A stretch of DNA of 64,000 nucleotides from Nocardioides aquaticus (GTDB lineage: Bacteria > Actinomycetota > Actinomycetes > Propionibacteriales > Nocardioidaceae). Numbering within the stretch: position 1 is the first letter of the stretch; the number at the start of each line of letters is the position of its first letter. Below the pieces are notes generated by a model. The model did no database searches and had not been told where the DNA came from. It was given only the letters and a program-made list of their open reading frames with translations. The stretch covers positions 3,906,001 to 3,970,000 of the forward strand of contig NZ_CP075371.1 in NCBI RefSeq assembly GCF_018459925.1, given 5' to 3'. The position numbers and the translations under genes were made by a program. This document shows, in pieces, positions 1 to 8,499 of this stretch.

Positions 1-1
1 C

Positions 2-487
2 GGCCGCACCGGCGAGACCCTCGCGGCGCAGTGGAAGCGCACCGGGATGTCGGCCTTCAAGGGCACCGCGGTGGCGAACTTCCCGAACCTGTTCTTCCTG
101 GTCGGCCCCAACACCGGCCTGGGTCACTCCTCGATGGTGTTCATGATCGAGTCCCAGGTCTCCTACCTGCGCTCGGTGCTGCGCTCCATGCGCGAGGGCT
201 CGTGGGCCGAGGTCGAGGTGCACGCCGAGGCCGAGCACGCCTGGTCGGCCGGGTTGCAGCGCAGGATGCGCCGTACCGTCTGGCACACCGGCGGCTGCGC
301 CAGCTGGTACCTCGACGACCAGGGCCGCAACACCACGCTGTGGCCCCGCTCGACCTTCGCCTTCCGCGGCACGACGGCCTCCTTCGACGAGGACGCCTTC
401 CGCCTCACCCGGCGCCGCCGCACCACCCGTACGACACCCGGGGACGACCCCGGGACCGCCCCCCAGACCGAGAAGGTGCCCGCATGA
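2..487 (+). CDS. Flavin-containing (Baeyer-Villiger type) monooxygenase, C-terminal part
   Basis: This is the 3' end of a gene that begins before the window; the frame is open from base 2. The visible 161 residues contain the family's C-terminal signature FLVGPNTGLGHSSMVF, followed by the helix MIESQVSYL. In flavin monooxygenases that oxidise ketones (cyclohexanone or hydroxyacetophenone type) this segment lies beside the FAD/NADPH domains. The stop overlaps the ATG of the next dehydrogenase gene (ATGA), so the two are probably co-translated. A monooxygenase plus alcohol dehydrogenase pair suggests oxidation of an alicyclic or steroid-like alcohol. The family call is solid; the substrate is unknown because the nucleotide-binding motifs are outside the window. 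Confidence 0.85.
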   Translation, partial: GRTGETLAAQWKRTGMSAFKGTAVANFPNLFFLVGPNTGLGHSSMVFMIESQVSYLRSVLRSMREGSWAEVEVHAEAEHAWSAGLQRRMRRTVWHTGGCASWYLDDQGRNTTLWPRSTFAFRGTTASFDEDAFRLTRRRRTTRTTPGDDPGTAPQTEKVPA

Positions 488-1323
488 AGACGCTCGACGA
501 CAAGGTGGTCGTGATCACCGGTGCCGGTTCCGGCATCGGCCGCGCCCTGGCCCTCGACCTGGCCCGCCGCGGCTCCCGCCTCGCCCTCTCCGACGTGTCC
601 GAGGCGGGCCTGGCCGAGACCGTCGCGCTGGTCGAGGCCGCCGGGGTCCGCGAGGTCCGCTCCGACCCGCTCGACGTGGCCGACCGCGCCGCCTTCGAGG
701 CCTACGCCACCGAGGTCGCGGCGCACTTCGGTCGGGTCAACGTGGTGATCAACAACGCCGGGGTCGCCCTGGCCGGCAACCTGCTGGACCTCTCGTGGGA
801 GGACATGGACTGGATCACCGGCATCAACTTCACCGGCGTCCTGCACGGCACGAAGTTCTTCCTGCCGCACCTGATCGCCTCCGGTGACGGCCACGTGGTC
901 AACCTGTCCTCGCTGTTCGGGCTGCTCTCGATCCCGGGCCAGAGCATGTACAACGCCGCGAAGTACGCCGTGCGCGGGATGACCGAGTCGCTGCGCGAGG
1001 AGATGCTCATCGCCGGCCACCCGGTCGGGGTCACCTCGGTGCACCCCGGCGGGATCAAGACGGCGATCGCCCGCAGCGCCCGGGTCTCCGACAAGGAGGA
1101 CCAGGCCGCGACCGCGAAGCTGTTCGACGAGAAGCTGGCCAAGATGACGCCCGAGCGGGCCGCCGAGATCATCGTCAAGGGGATCCTGACCAACAAGGCG
1201 CGGGTCCTGGTCGGGCTCGACGCCCACCTGCTGCACCACTTCGCCCGGCTCACCGGCTCGCGGTACCAGGACGTCGTGGCCAAGGTGTACGGCCGGATCG
1301 CGCCGAAGGGCGCCGTGGTGTGA
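484..1323 (+). CDS. SDR-family NAD(P)-dependent oxidoreductase
   Basis: A classical short-chain dehydrogenase of 279 residues. The cofactor-binding motif TGAGSGIG is at residues 12-19, NNAG at 90-93, and the catalytic YNAAK at 156-160 (Tyr156, Lys160), with the preceding serine in NLSSLFG. The C-terminal extension of about 30 residues (LLHHFARLTGSRY) resembles the longer 'acetoin-type' members found next to flavin monooxygenases. It starts inside the stop of the monooxygenase gene (ATGA), so coupling is likely. It presumably oxidises or reduces the alcohol/ketone partner of that enzyme. The substrate cannot be read from the sequence. Confidence 0.9.
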   Translation: MKTLDDKVVVITGAGSGIGRALALDLARRGSRLALSDVSEAGLAETVALVEAAGVREVRSDPLDVADRAAFEAYATEVAAHFGRVNVVINNAGVALAGNLLDLSWEDMDWITGINFTGVLHGTKFFLPHLIASGDGHVVNLSSLFGLLSIPGQSMYNAAKYAVRGMTESLREEMLIAGHPVGVTSVHPGGIKTAIARSARVSDKEDQAATAKLFDEKLAKMTPERAAEIIVKGILTNKARVLVGLDAHLLHHFARLTGSRYQDVVAKVYGRIAPKGAVV

Positions 1324-1330
1324 TCCGGGG

Positions 1331-1897
1331 GTGAGCCCTGCAGACTCCCCCGTCGGGTCCCCCACCGCGGGCACCGCCGTGCACGTCGCGATGACCAAGT
1401 GGGGCGACCGCCCGCACTGGGAGTTCGACGCGGTGGTGCTCGGCCACGACGAGCACGGCACCTGGCTCGGGATCCCGGCCGGGACGCCGCACGCCAGGCC
1501 GGGGATGGCGTTCGTCTCGGAGGTCGCCAGCGTGACCCTGGTGCCGGCCGACGGCGCCTGGGCGCTGCCGACCTTCTACGCCCCCGGCATCTGGTGCCGC
1601 ACCTACGTCGACGTCGCCACCCCCGCCGTCTGGGACACCAGCGAGGACGTGCCGGTGCTGCGCGCCGTCGACCTCGACCTCGACGTGATCCGGGGCGGGC
1701 ACGGCCGGGTCTGGGTCGACGACGAGGACGAGTTCGCCGAGCACCGCGTCTCGCTCGGCTACCCGCCCGAGGTGGTGGCCGCCGCCGAACGGTCCGTCGG
1801 GGCCGTCCTGGCGGCGGTCACCGACCGCCTGCCGCCGTACGACGACCGCACGCCGGCGGCCTGGCTGGAGCAGGTGGCCGGGGACTCAGCGCCCTGA
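1331..1897 (+). CDS. DUF402 domain protein
   Basis: A 188-residue protein starting at GTG 1331, eight bases after the dehydrogenase stop. The order of elements (KWGDRPHW, GTWLGIPAG, FYAPGIWCRTYVDVATPAVWD, DLDLDVIRGGHGRVWVDDEDEF, then an alpha-helical tail) is typical of actinobacterial DUF402 proteins. That family includes nucleotide phosphatases/hydrolases related to FomD with acidic metal-binding clusters, and the DDEDEF stretch fits such a site. The start is favoured because upstream codons are unlike the family. Its 3' end overlaps the convergent exporter gene by 12 bases. The exact substrate is unknown. Confidence 0.8.
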   Translation: MSPADSPVGSPTAGTAVHVAMTKWGDRPHWEFDAVVLGHDEHGTWLGIPAGTPHARPGMAFVSEVASVTLVPADGAWALPTFYAPGIWCRTYVDVATPAVWDTSEDVPVLRAVDLDLDVIRGGHGRVWVDDEDEFAEHRVSLGYPPEVVAAAERSVGAVLAAVTDRLPPYDDRTPAAWLEQVAGDSAP

Positions 1898-3604
1898 GCC
1901 GCCCGGCGGCGGACCCTCGTCGGTCGGCTCCAGGGGCAGGAACAGCATGTCCGTGAGGTCGGTGGAGTTCGCCGACCCGCGCTGCTGGGCCTGCTGGACC
2001 GGCCGCGCCTGCGGGGCCGGCCGGGCCGCCTGGGCCGCCTGGGCCGCCGCACCCTCGGCGGGCGGGACCTCCTCGGTGGCGACGTGCTCCACCGAGGCGA
2101 CCTGGATCGTCGGGGGCTGGCGGCGGCCGGTGGGCATCACCGACGGGCCGACCAGACGGGGACCGGCCAGCCGGTTCTCGAGCCGGCGGGCGTTGCGGCC
2201 GACCGGCTGCGCGACGTACTCGCCGAGGATCACGCCGGACGACAGCGCGATGGCCACGGAGACCGCGGTGATCATCGAGGCCAGGCCCCGCGAGGTGTCG
2301 CCCTCGGCCATCAGCGACAGGCCGCGGTAGATCGAGAGCCCCGGCAGCAGCGGCACCAGGGTCGAGACCGCGAGCACGAGGATCGGGAACCTCAGCCGCG
2401 ACGCGACCGGGAAGCTGACCAGACCGACGAAGAGGGCGGCGAACGCCACCGACCAGGCCCGGCCGAAGCCGAGGTCCACGGTCTGCGAGATGACCACCGC
2501 CACCGCGCCGATCAGCCCGACCGGCAGCAGGCTGCGCTTGGGGGCGTAGGAGGCGAACGCGAAGGCCGCCGTCGCCACCGCGGCACCGGCCGCCATCACG
2601 GGCAGGTCCTGCAGCCGCACCGCCGCCGGCTCCAGGGTCCCGACGCTGATGCCGAGCGTGCCGGCCAGCGAGAGGGCCCCGCTGACGCCGGCGATGATGC
2701 CGGCGGTGGCCAGGACCGCCTCGGTCAGCCGGGCGGTGGCGGTGACGTAGAAGCCGGAGAGCGCGTCCTGGAGCGCGCCCAGGAACCCGATCCCCGCCAG
2801 CAGCACGATGATGCTGGCGGTGACCACCAGCGACGGGTCGAGCCCCACCGGCAGCAGGGTGGCACCGGCGGCGATCATCGTGGCCACCGCACCCCCGGCC
2901 ACCTGCTGGTAGAACAGCGGCAGGCGGCGGCGCGACATGGCCTTCTTGAGCCGGTCGATCACGACCGCGGCCACCAGCGCGATCAGCGCGACCAGGGCGC
3001 CACCACCGAGCGAGACGGCCGTGCCGGCGGCCATCAGGCCCCAGCCCAGGGTCACGGCCCAGCGGGGCCGGCCGTGGCCGGAGGAGGTGATCCGGGCCAG
3101 CCGGGCGCGGGCCTCGCGCAGGGTGGCGCGGTCGGCGAGGACCTCGCGCACGAGGTGGTCGACGCGGGTCAGGTCCTCGTAGTCGATGTCGCGCTGGGCG
3201 ACCTGCCGCGTGTGCCCGATCGGGGGCGTCTCGGGGTCGCCCTGGAAGCTCATCGACAGCGAGGTGAAGGTGATGTCGACGTCGGCGTTGTGGAGCCCGG
3301 CGTGCCGGGCGATCGACTGCATCGTCGCGGAGACGTCGGCCGCGCCGGCACCGCTGGAGAGCAGCAGCTCGCCCACGCGCAGGGACAGGTCGATGGTCAG
3401 GCTGACGTGGGCCGGGTCGACGATCTCGCGCCGCGAGACACGGCGCATGGTGCCGGTCTCGGACAGGCGCATGACACCGGTCTCGTCGAGGCCCGACGGC
3501 GTCGCGGGGGCGGCGCCGCGGGAGCGGGTGGGGGCGGGGGCGGGGGCAGGGGTGCGGGGGCGTGCGGCCTGGTGGCCGGACGCCCGCTGGCGGACGTCTC
3601 TCAT
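1886..3604 (-). CDS. Threonine/serine exporter family (ThrE-like) membrane protein
   Basis: A protein of about 572 residues. After a Pro/Ala-rich N-terminus comes a soluble domain with the signature LLLSSGAGAADV and the DVDITFTSLSMSF strand. This is typical of the ThrE N-terminal (DUF1212) domain, proposed to be a cytosolic hydrolase-like module. About ten hydrophobic segments follow, in two blocks that match the ThrE membrane core plus the DUF3815 half. The C-terminal 90 residues are cytosolic and rich in Pro, Gln and Ala. The chosen ATG (3604) excludes an Arg-rich upstream reading that looks like shadow translation. It is divergent from the carboxylate-amine ligase gene. The likely role is efflux of Thr/Ser or small peptides. 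Confidence 0.85.
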   Translation of the reverse strand: MRDVRQRASGHQAARPRTPAPAPAPTRSRGAAPATPSGLDETGVMRLSETGTMRRVSRREIVDPAHVSLTIDLSLRVGELLLSSGAGAADVSATMQSIARHAGLHNADVDITFTSLSMSFQGDPETPPIGHTRQVAQRDIDYEDLTRVDHLVREVLADRATLREARARLARITSSGHGRPRWAVTLGWGLMAAGTAVSLGGGALVALIALVAAVVIDRLKKAMSRRRLPLFYQQVAGGAVATMIAAGATLLPVGLDPSLVVTASIIVLLAGIGFLGALQDALSGFYVTATARLTEAVLATAGIIAGVSGALSLAGTLGISVGTLEPAAVRLQDLPVMAAGAAVATAAFAFASYAPKRSLLPVGLIGAVAVVISQTVDLGFGRAWSVAFAALFVGLVSFPVASRLRFPILVLAVSTLVPLLPGLSIYRGLSLMAEGDTSRGLASMITAVSVAIALSSGVILGEYVAQPVGRNARRLENRLAGPRLVGPSVMPTGRRQPPTIQVASVEHVATEEVPPAEGAAAQAAQAARPAPQARPVQQAQQRGSANSTDLTDMLFLPLEPTDEGPPPGGSGR

Positions 3605-3711
3605 CTCTTCGATGGTCCCAACCCCGACGGCCGTGACCAAACCGTGACGCGGCGTGGGTCGGTGATGTCCGACACCTCGCCGCACCGGGCGCCGTGTGGT
3701 GCGATGGCACC

Positions 3712-4842
3712 GTGCGCATCGACTTCCACGCCTCGCCCGAGCCGACCCTCGGGGTGGAGTGGGAGCTGGCCCTGGTCGACAAGACCACCCGGGACCTCGA
3801 CAACCGCGCCGCCGACCTCTTCGCCGCCGCACGCCCCGTCCTGCCCGACCCCGGACGCGTCCACGAGGAGCTCCTCCGCAACACCGTCGAGGTCGTCACC
3901 GGCGTCTGCCGCACCACCGCCGAGGCCGTCGACGACCTCCGGGGCACCCTCGGGGCGCTGCTGCCGGTCGCCGACGATCTGGGGCTGGACCTGTACGGCG
4001 GCGGCACCCACCCCTTCGCCCGCTGGACCGAGCAGCAGCTGACCGAGGGCCACCGCTACGCCGAGCTGATCGACCGCACCCGGTGGTGGGGGCGCCAGAT
4101 GCTGATCTGGGGCGTCCACGTCCACGTCGGGCTGCCCGCGCAGGAGCGGGTGATGCCCGTGCTGTCGGCCCTGCTCACCTCCTACCCGCACCTGCAGGCG
4201 CTGTCGGCGTCCTCGCCGATCTGGGCCGGCACCGACACCGGGTACGCCTCGAACCGTGCGCTGATGTTCCAGCAGCTGCCGACGGCCGGGCTGCCCTTCC
4301 AGTTCCAGACGTGGTCGGAGTTCGAGTCCTTCGCCGAGGACCAGCTGACCACCGGCGTCGTCGACGGGCTCGGCGAGATCCGGTGGGACGTCCGACCGGC
4401 CGCGCACCTCGGGACCCTGGAGAACCGGGTCTGCGACGGGGTGTCCCGGGTGGACGACCTGAGCGCGCTGGTCGCGCTGATGCACTGCCTGGTCGTCGAC
4501 CTCGACCAGCGGGCCGCGGCCGGGGAGCGGCTGACGGTGCTGCCGCCCTGGCACGTGCAGGAGAACAAGTGGCGTGCCGCACGCTACGGCCTGGACGCGA
4601 TCGTCGTGGTCGACGAGCGCTCGACCGAGCGCCTGGTCACCGACGACCTCGCCGACCTGCTGGACCGGTTGGCGCCGACCGCGAGACGGCTGGGCTGCGT
4701 CGACGAGCTCGCGTCGGTCGAGGACCTCGTCGCGCGGGGGGCCTCCTACCAGCGCCAGCGCCGGGTCGCCGCCGCGCACGACGGGGACCTGGTCGCCGTC
4801 GTCGACTCCGTGGTGCGCGAGCTCCGCGACGGCCTGGGCTGA
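3712..4842 (+). CDS. Carboxylate-amine ligase (GCS2 / YbdK family)
   Basis: A 376-residue member of the glutamate-cysteine ligase type 2 fold. The N-terminus has the LGVEWELALVD strand that starts the family's ATP-grasp-like active site. HVHVG near residue 135 carries the metal/substrate histidines, and the conserved block WDVRPAAHLGTLENRVCD follows near residue 230. Such enzymes join an amino acid to a carboxylate using ATP; the YbdK type has weak glutamate-cysteine ligase activity. GTG 3712 is preferred, but GTG 3694 in the same frame would add six residues. It is divergent from the ThrE-like exporter, which may link the two in amino-acid or peptide handling (inference). Confidence 0.85.
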   Translation: MRIDFHASPEPTLGVEWELALVDKTTRDLDNRAADLFAAARPVLPDPGRVHEELLRNTVEVVTGVCRTTAEAVDDLRGTLGALLPVADDLGLDLYGGGTHPFARWTEQQLTEGHRYAELIDRTRWWGRQMLIWGVHVHVGLPAQERVMPVLSALLTSYPHLQALSASSPIWAGTDTGYASNRALMFQQLPTAGLPFQFQTWSEFESFAEDQLTTGVVDGLGEIRWDVRPAAHLGTLENRVCDGVSRVDDLSALVALMHCLVVDLDQRAAAGERLTVLPPWHVQENKWRAARYGLDAIVVVDERSTERLVTDDLADLLDRLAPTARRLGCVDELASVEDLVARGASYQRQRRVAAAHDGDLVAVVDSVVRELRDGLG

Positions 4843-4857
4843 GGCCGGCCGGTCGGG

Positions 4858-5943
4858 TCAGGCGTCGTAGCCGCCGGGGGGCGGCACCATCTCCAGGCGG
4901 ACCCCGAGCAGTCGCACCGGCCGGGACCGCTCGTCCTCGTCGAGCCGGTCCAGCAGCGCGACGGCGGCGTCGGCGACGGCGTCCGTCTCGGAGGAGGCCA
5001 CCGGCAGCGTCCGGCTGCGGGTCAGGGTGGTGAAGGGGCGCAGCCGGACCTTCAGCACCACCCGCGCCACGGGCCGGCCCTCGGCCCGCACGTCCTCCAG
5101 CGCCAGGGCGGCCAGGCGGCGTACGGCGGCCGTCACCTCGGTGGGGTCCTCCAGGTCGACCTGGAAGGTCTCCTCGCGGCCGCGGGCCCGCGGGACCCAG
5201 GGGGTGTCGTCGACCGGGCTGGTGTCGACGCCGCGCGCGCGACGGCGCACCCAGGGCCCGGTCCGCTCCCCCAGCCGCTCGGCGAGCAGGTGGGGGTCGG
5301 TGCGGGCGAGGTCGGCGACGGTGCGGACGCCGAGCTCACCGAGCCGGCGGGCGGTCGTGGCGCCCACACCGGGCAGGACCCGGACGTCCCGCTCCCCCAC
5401 CACCGCGAACCACGTGTCGTCGTCGAGGCGGAAGACGCCGTCCGGCTTGGCGAGCTCGGTGGCGACCTTGGCCTGCAGCTTGTTCTCCCCGATGCCGACC
5501 GAGCACCGCAGCCCGGTGCCCGCGTGCACCGCCGCACGGACCCGTTCGGCGACGGCGTGCGGCTCGTCCGGGCGGGCGGGCACCGGCGCCCGGGGCGACC
5601 GGGCCAGGAAGTCCTCGTCCCAGCCGACGACCTCCACCACGAGCGGGGCACCGTCCCAGGTCTGGGCGCGCAGCACCGCGACCACCTCGGCGGACGCGGC
5701 CTCGTAGGCCGGCTTGTCGACCGGCAGGAAGACCGCGTCGGGGCACCGCCGGGCCGCGACGCGCAGCGGGGTGCCGGAGCCCACGCCGAGCGCCCTCGCC
5801 TCGTAGGACGCGGTGGCGACCACTCCCCGCTCGGTCGGGTCGCCCCGCCCGCCGACCACGACCGGCCGCCCCGCCAGCTCCGGGTGCCGCCGCACCTCGA
5901 CCGCCGCGATGAACTGGTCGAGGTCGACGTGCAGGACGCTCAC
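4858..5943 (-). CDS. dinB: Y-family DNA polymerase, DinB2-like (DNA polymerase IV)
   Basis: A 361-residue translesion polymerase. Residues 5-16 read HVDLDQFIAAVE, with the metal-binding Asp7. SYEARALGV follows, then GWDEDFL carrying the second catalytic Asp-Glu pair. A helix-hairpin-helix segment (LPGVGATTARRL) comes next, and the little-finger domain ends with RPVRLLGVRLE. The arrangement closely resembles mycobacterial DinB2 rather than DinB1/E. coli Pol IV. The steric-gate position, normally Phe/Tyr, is Ile12 here (DinB2 of Mycobacterium smegmatis has Leu). There is no C-terminal beta-clamp peptide of the QLSLF type; the protein ends after PPPGGYDA. Its stop lies 15 bases from the convergent ligase stop. 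Confidence 0.9.
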   Translation of the reverse strand: MSVLHVDLDQFIAAVEVRRHPELAGRPVVVGGRGDPTERGVVATASYEARALGVGSGTPLRVAARRCPDAVFLPVDKPAYEAASAEVVAVLRAQTWDGAPLVVEVVGWDEDFLARSPRAPVPARPDEPHAVAERVRAAVHAGTGLRCSVGIGENKLQAKVATELAKPDGVFRLDDDTWFAVVGERDVRVLPGVGATTARRLGELGVRTVADLARTDPHLLAERLGERTGPWVRRRARGVDTSPVDDTPWVPRARGREETFQVDLEDPTEVTAAVRRLAALALEDVRAEGRPVARVVLKVRLRPFTTLTRSRTLPVASSETDAVADAAVALLDRLDEDERSRPVRLLGVRLEMVPPPGGYDA

Positions 5944-5957
5944 GGGCCGCTCGCCGC

Positions 5958-7058
5958 TCAGGAGCCGCGCGGGGGCGGGATCGAGTCGGTGGCCTCGAGC
6001 TGCTCGAGACCGGTGACCATCAGCAGGTCGACGACCAGGGAGCGGAGCTGGGCCAGGATCGCGTCGGCCACGAGCAGGTCGCTGCGCTCCAACGACCCGG
6101 TGTCCTCGGCCACCCGGAGCAGCGGCACCCTCGCCGCGACCGCGAGGTGGTTCTCGGTGAGCTCGGCGGCGATCAGGTCGACGGCAGCGGCGAGGTCCGC
6201 GGTGAGGTCGGCGTACCCGGCCGGCACCGGCAGCCGGTGGTAGGCCGAGACCGAGGTCTGGCGCACCAGCACCCGGGTCGTGCGCAGGGCCCGGTCGAGC
6301 GGCTCGACCAGCTCGGCGACCCGGCGCACGCCCGGTGCGTGCCCCCGCCGGAACGGAGACACCGCGACCATCGACATGCCCTCGTCGGCGGCGTCGCGCA
6401 GCTCACGGATGAGGTGGTCGGTCGAACGGGCGTCGGCCAGCAGCTCCAGCGCCTCCTCGGACTCGCCGTCGCGCATCACCTCCGAGGCCGCCCGCAGCAG
6501 CCGCGCCACCTTGCGGACCACCGCCGCGGCGTTCTCCCGCGGTCGCCGCAGCGCCGCCGCCGGCACCAGGGTCGCCGCGAGCAGGGCCACCCCACCACCG
6601 ACCAGGGCGTCCAGCCACCGGGTGAAGGCCGTCGCCGGCTCGGCGACGAGCGCCACGATGATGATCGACTGCACCGCGGACTGGGTCACGAACAGCTGGG
6701 TGCCCGACAGCCAGATGCCGGCCGACATGGCCAGCGCGATCACGATCGACATCTGCCACCATCCCGAGCCGAGACCCAGGACCAGCAGGTCGGCCAGGAA
6801 GATGCCCACCGCCACGCCGAAGGTGATCTCGGCGACCCGCCGCGGCCGCTGGCCGTAGGAGGTCCCGAGGCCCACCACGGCCGCGATCGGGGCGAAGAAC
6901 GGCGTCGGGTGCTGCAGCACCTCGGCGGAGATGAACCAGGCCGCACCCCCGGCCAGCGCGCACTGCACCACCAGGAACCGCTTGCTGCGGAGGCGGGCGC
7001 GCCGGGCCCGCAACGAGGTGCGCCCGCGCTGCCAGGCGCGGTCGAGCGGGGGCTCCAT
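5958..7058 (-). CDS. FUSC-family (aromatic acid exporter-like) membrane protein
   Basis: A 366-residue protein. A short basic N-terminus is followed by about six hydrophobic segments between residues 30 and 180. These include the PTPFFAPIAAVVGLG and GQRPRRVAEITFGVAVG motifs characteristic of the fusaric-acid-resistance/ArAE family. A cytosolic helical domain of about 190 residues then runs to the end. The family exports aromatic acids or handles cell-envelope solutes. ATG 7058 is chosen because the upstream reading is Arg/Pro shadow sequence. It lies 14 bases upstream of the polymerase gene on the same strand, so co-transcription is possible. Confidence 0.85.
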   Translation of the reverse strand: MEPPLDRAWQRGRTSLRARRARLRSKRFLVVQCALAGGAAWFISAEVLQHPTPFFAPIAAVVGLGTSYGQRPRRVAEITFGVAVGIFLADLLVLGLGSGWWQMSIVIALAMSAGIWLSGTQLFVTQSAVQSIIIVALVAEPATAFTRWLDALVGGGVALLAATLVPAAALRRPRENAAAVVRKVARLLRAASEVMRDGESEEALELLADARSTDHLIRELRDAADEGMSMVAVSPFRRGHAPGVRRVAELVEPLDRALRTTRVLVRQTSVSAYHRLPVPAGYADLTADLAAAVDLIAAELTENHLAVAARVPLLRVAEDTGSLERSDLLVADAILAQLRSLVVDLLMVTGLEQLEATDSIPPPRGS

Positions 7059-7111
7059 GCCCCCGATCGTGCCAGAGGCCACGACCGGGGCGCCCGGGGC
7101 GCGGGACCCGA

Positions 7112-7489
7112 CTACGGCAGGCGGGCCCAGCGCAGGGAGAGGCGGAGGTCGCCGAGGTCGCGGTACCAGGTGGCGACCTCGACGCGGCACCGCACCCGGT
7201 CCAGGCGCCGGTCGTACTCGCCGCACTCGGCGCGGGCCTCCGAGTCCGTCGGCGGGGACAGCGTGCTGCCGTCGTAGCGGGTGATGGTGAACCCGTCCGC
7301 GGCGCTGCCGCTGACCCCCACGATCGTGTGGTCCGGGGGCGTCCAGCGCTCCGCGGCGGGGGCGCCGGACGCTCCCCCGGTGGCTGCGGTGGCGGCGCCG
7401 ACCGCGAGGAGGACGGCGAGGACCACGAGGAGGAGCAGCGCCAGGGTGCGGACGCGGGAACCGGTGGTGGTGACGAGGGGCGCGAGCAT
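7112..7489 (-). CDS. Hypothetical membrane-anchored protein
   Basis: I do not recognise this 125-residue protein. It begins MLAPLVTTTGSRVRTL, followed by one strongly hydrophobic segment (residues 16-36, Leu/Val/Ala-rich) and then an exported, Pro/Thr-containing domain with two cysteines (AECGEYDRR and DRVRCRVE) that could pair. The start ATG 7489 has a good ribosome-binding site, GGAGG five bases upstream. It is divergent from the gene at 7733 across a 243-base spacer. It is probably a single-pass or signal-anchored extracytoplasmic protein. Confidence 0.6.
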   Translation of the reverse strand: MLAPLVTTTGSRVRTLALLLLVVLAVLLAVGAATAATGGASGAPAAERWTPPDHTIVGVSGSAADGFTITRYDGSTLSPPTDSEARAECGEYDRRLDRVRCRVEVATWYRDLGDLRLSLRWARLP

Positions 7490-7732
7490 GGAGCCTCCAG
7501 GGATCGGGTGGACCTGCCCGTTCTGGCGGGTCGGGGCGGGCGGGGTGGCCGGTCGGTCCGGCCTGCCCCGGACGCTAGGGAGATCCGGGGTCGCGGCGGC
7601 GGGCGTCGTACGGCGTCGGTGGAGGAGGCGTCCGCGGGCGCTGCTGTGGACGGCACCGGGCCGGCCCACGAAGGGGTGAGCGGGTGCGGAGGAGGGTTCC
7701 GCCGTCACCTGCCACCGCCCGAAGGAGAACCC

Positions 7733-8356
7733 GTGCAGCTCTACGCCGCCTCCGGACCCCGTCGCACCCGCCAGGTCGTCCTCGACGGCCTCCTCCTGTG
7801 CTGGGTGCTGGTGGCGGTCTGGCTGGGCGCGCAGGTCCAGGACGCCGCCGGGTCCGTGGCCGACCAGGTGGCGCGCGTCGACTCGGCCGGCTCCAGCTTG
7901 GCCGGCGGCCTCACGCAGGCCGGCGACGTCCTCGACGGGACCCCGCTGGTCGGCGACGAGGTGGCGGCCCCGTTCGACAGTGCCGCCGGCTCCTCGACCG
8001 ACCTCGCGCAGGCCGGCGCGGACACCGCGGCGTCGATCGAGACGATCGGCCGGTGGGCCGGGGTCGGCACCGCGCTGGTGCTCGTGCTGCTCGTCGCCCC
8101 CTGGTACCTGCCCGGGCGGTTGCGGTTCGTGGTGACCGCGAGCCTGGTCTCGCGCTACCTGGCCGGCGAGGGCGATCCGGACCTGCTGGCGCTGCGGGCG
8201 CTGGCCCGACAGCCCGTGGGACGCGTCGTACGACGGGTGCCGGACGCCGCCGCCCGCTGGCGGGCCGGCGACCCGGAGGCGATCCGTGCGCTGGCCGCGA
8301 TGGAGCTGCGCGACCTGGGGGTCAGCCCGCCGCCACCGGGTCGACCCGGACGCTGA
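7733..8356 (+). CDS. Hypothetical two-pass membrane protein
   Basis: A 207-residue protein of unknown function. GTG 7733 follows the ribosome-binding site GAAGGAG. A first membrane segment (residues 17-36) is followed by an extracytoplasmic stretch of about 70 residues rich in Ala, Gly and Asp with repeated 'AGSS/AG' turns. A second membrane segment (about 107-127, ending WYLPGRLRF) leads to a cytosolic helical tail. Similar proteins are common in actinobacteria without known function. Neighbours give no functional hint. Confidence 0.7.
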   Translation: MQLYAASGPRRTRQVVLDGLLLCWVLVAVWLGAQVQDAAGSVADQVARVDSAGSSLAGGLTQAGDVLDGTPLVGDEVAAPFDSAAGSSTDLAQAGADTAASIETIGRWAGVGTALVLVLLVAPWYLPGRLRFVVTASLVSRYLAGEGDPDLLALRALARQPVGRVVRRVPDAAARWRAGDPEAIRALAAMELRDLGVSPPPPGRPGR

Positions 8357-8499
8357 CGGCGCCGGGCCGGCGGTCCCGGGGGCGCCCGTACCCGTCCCCC
8401 CTCGGGTCCTCGACGCCTCACCGAGGGCCGTCGTAGGCCGGGGAGGGGTTGTGGCACCGGTCACGCAGGGGCAGGATCCACGCGACGAAAGGTGGTCTC

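Noticed and set aside
1818..4007. Open frame of about 730 codons on the - strand overlapping the ThrE-like gene
   Set aside because: Only the frame ending at 1886 gives membrane segments and the ThrE signature; this one is Arg/Pro-rich shadow sequence.
5260..5400. Frameshift in dinB at GCTCCCCC runs
   Set aside because: The reading frame stays open and matches the family across both runs, so the gene is intact there.
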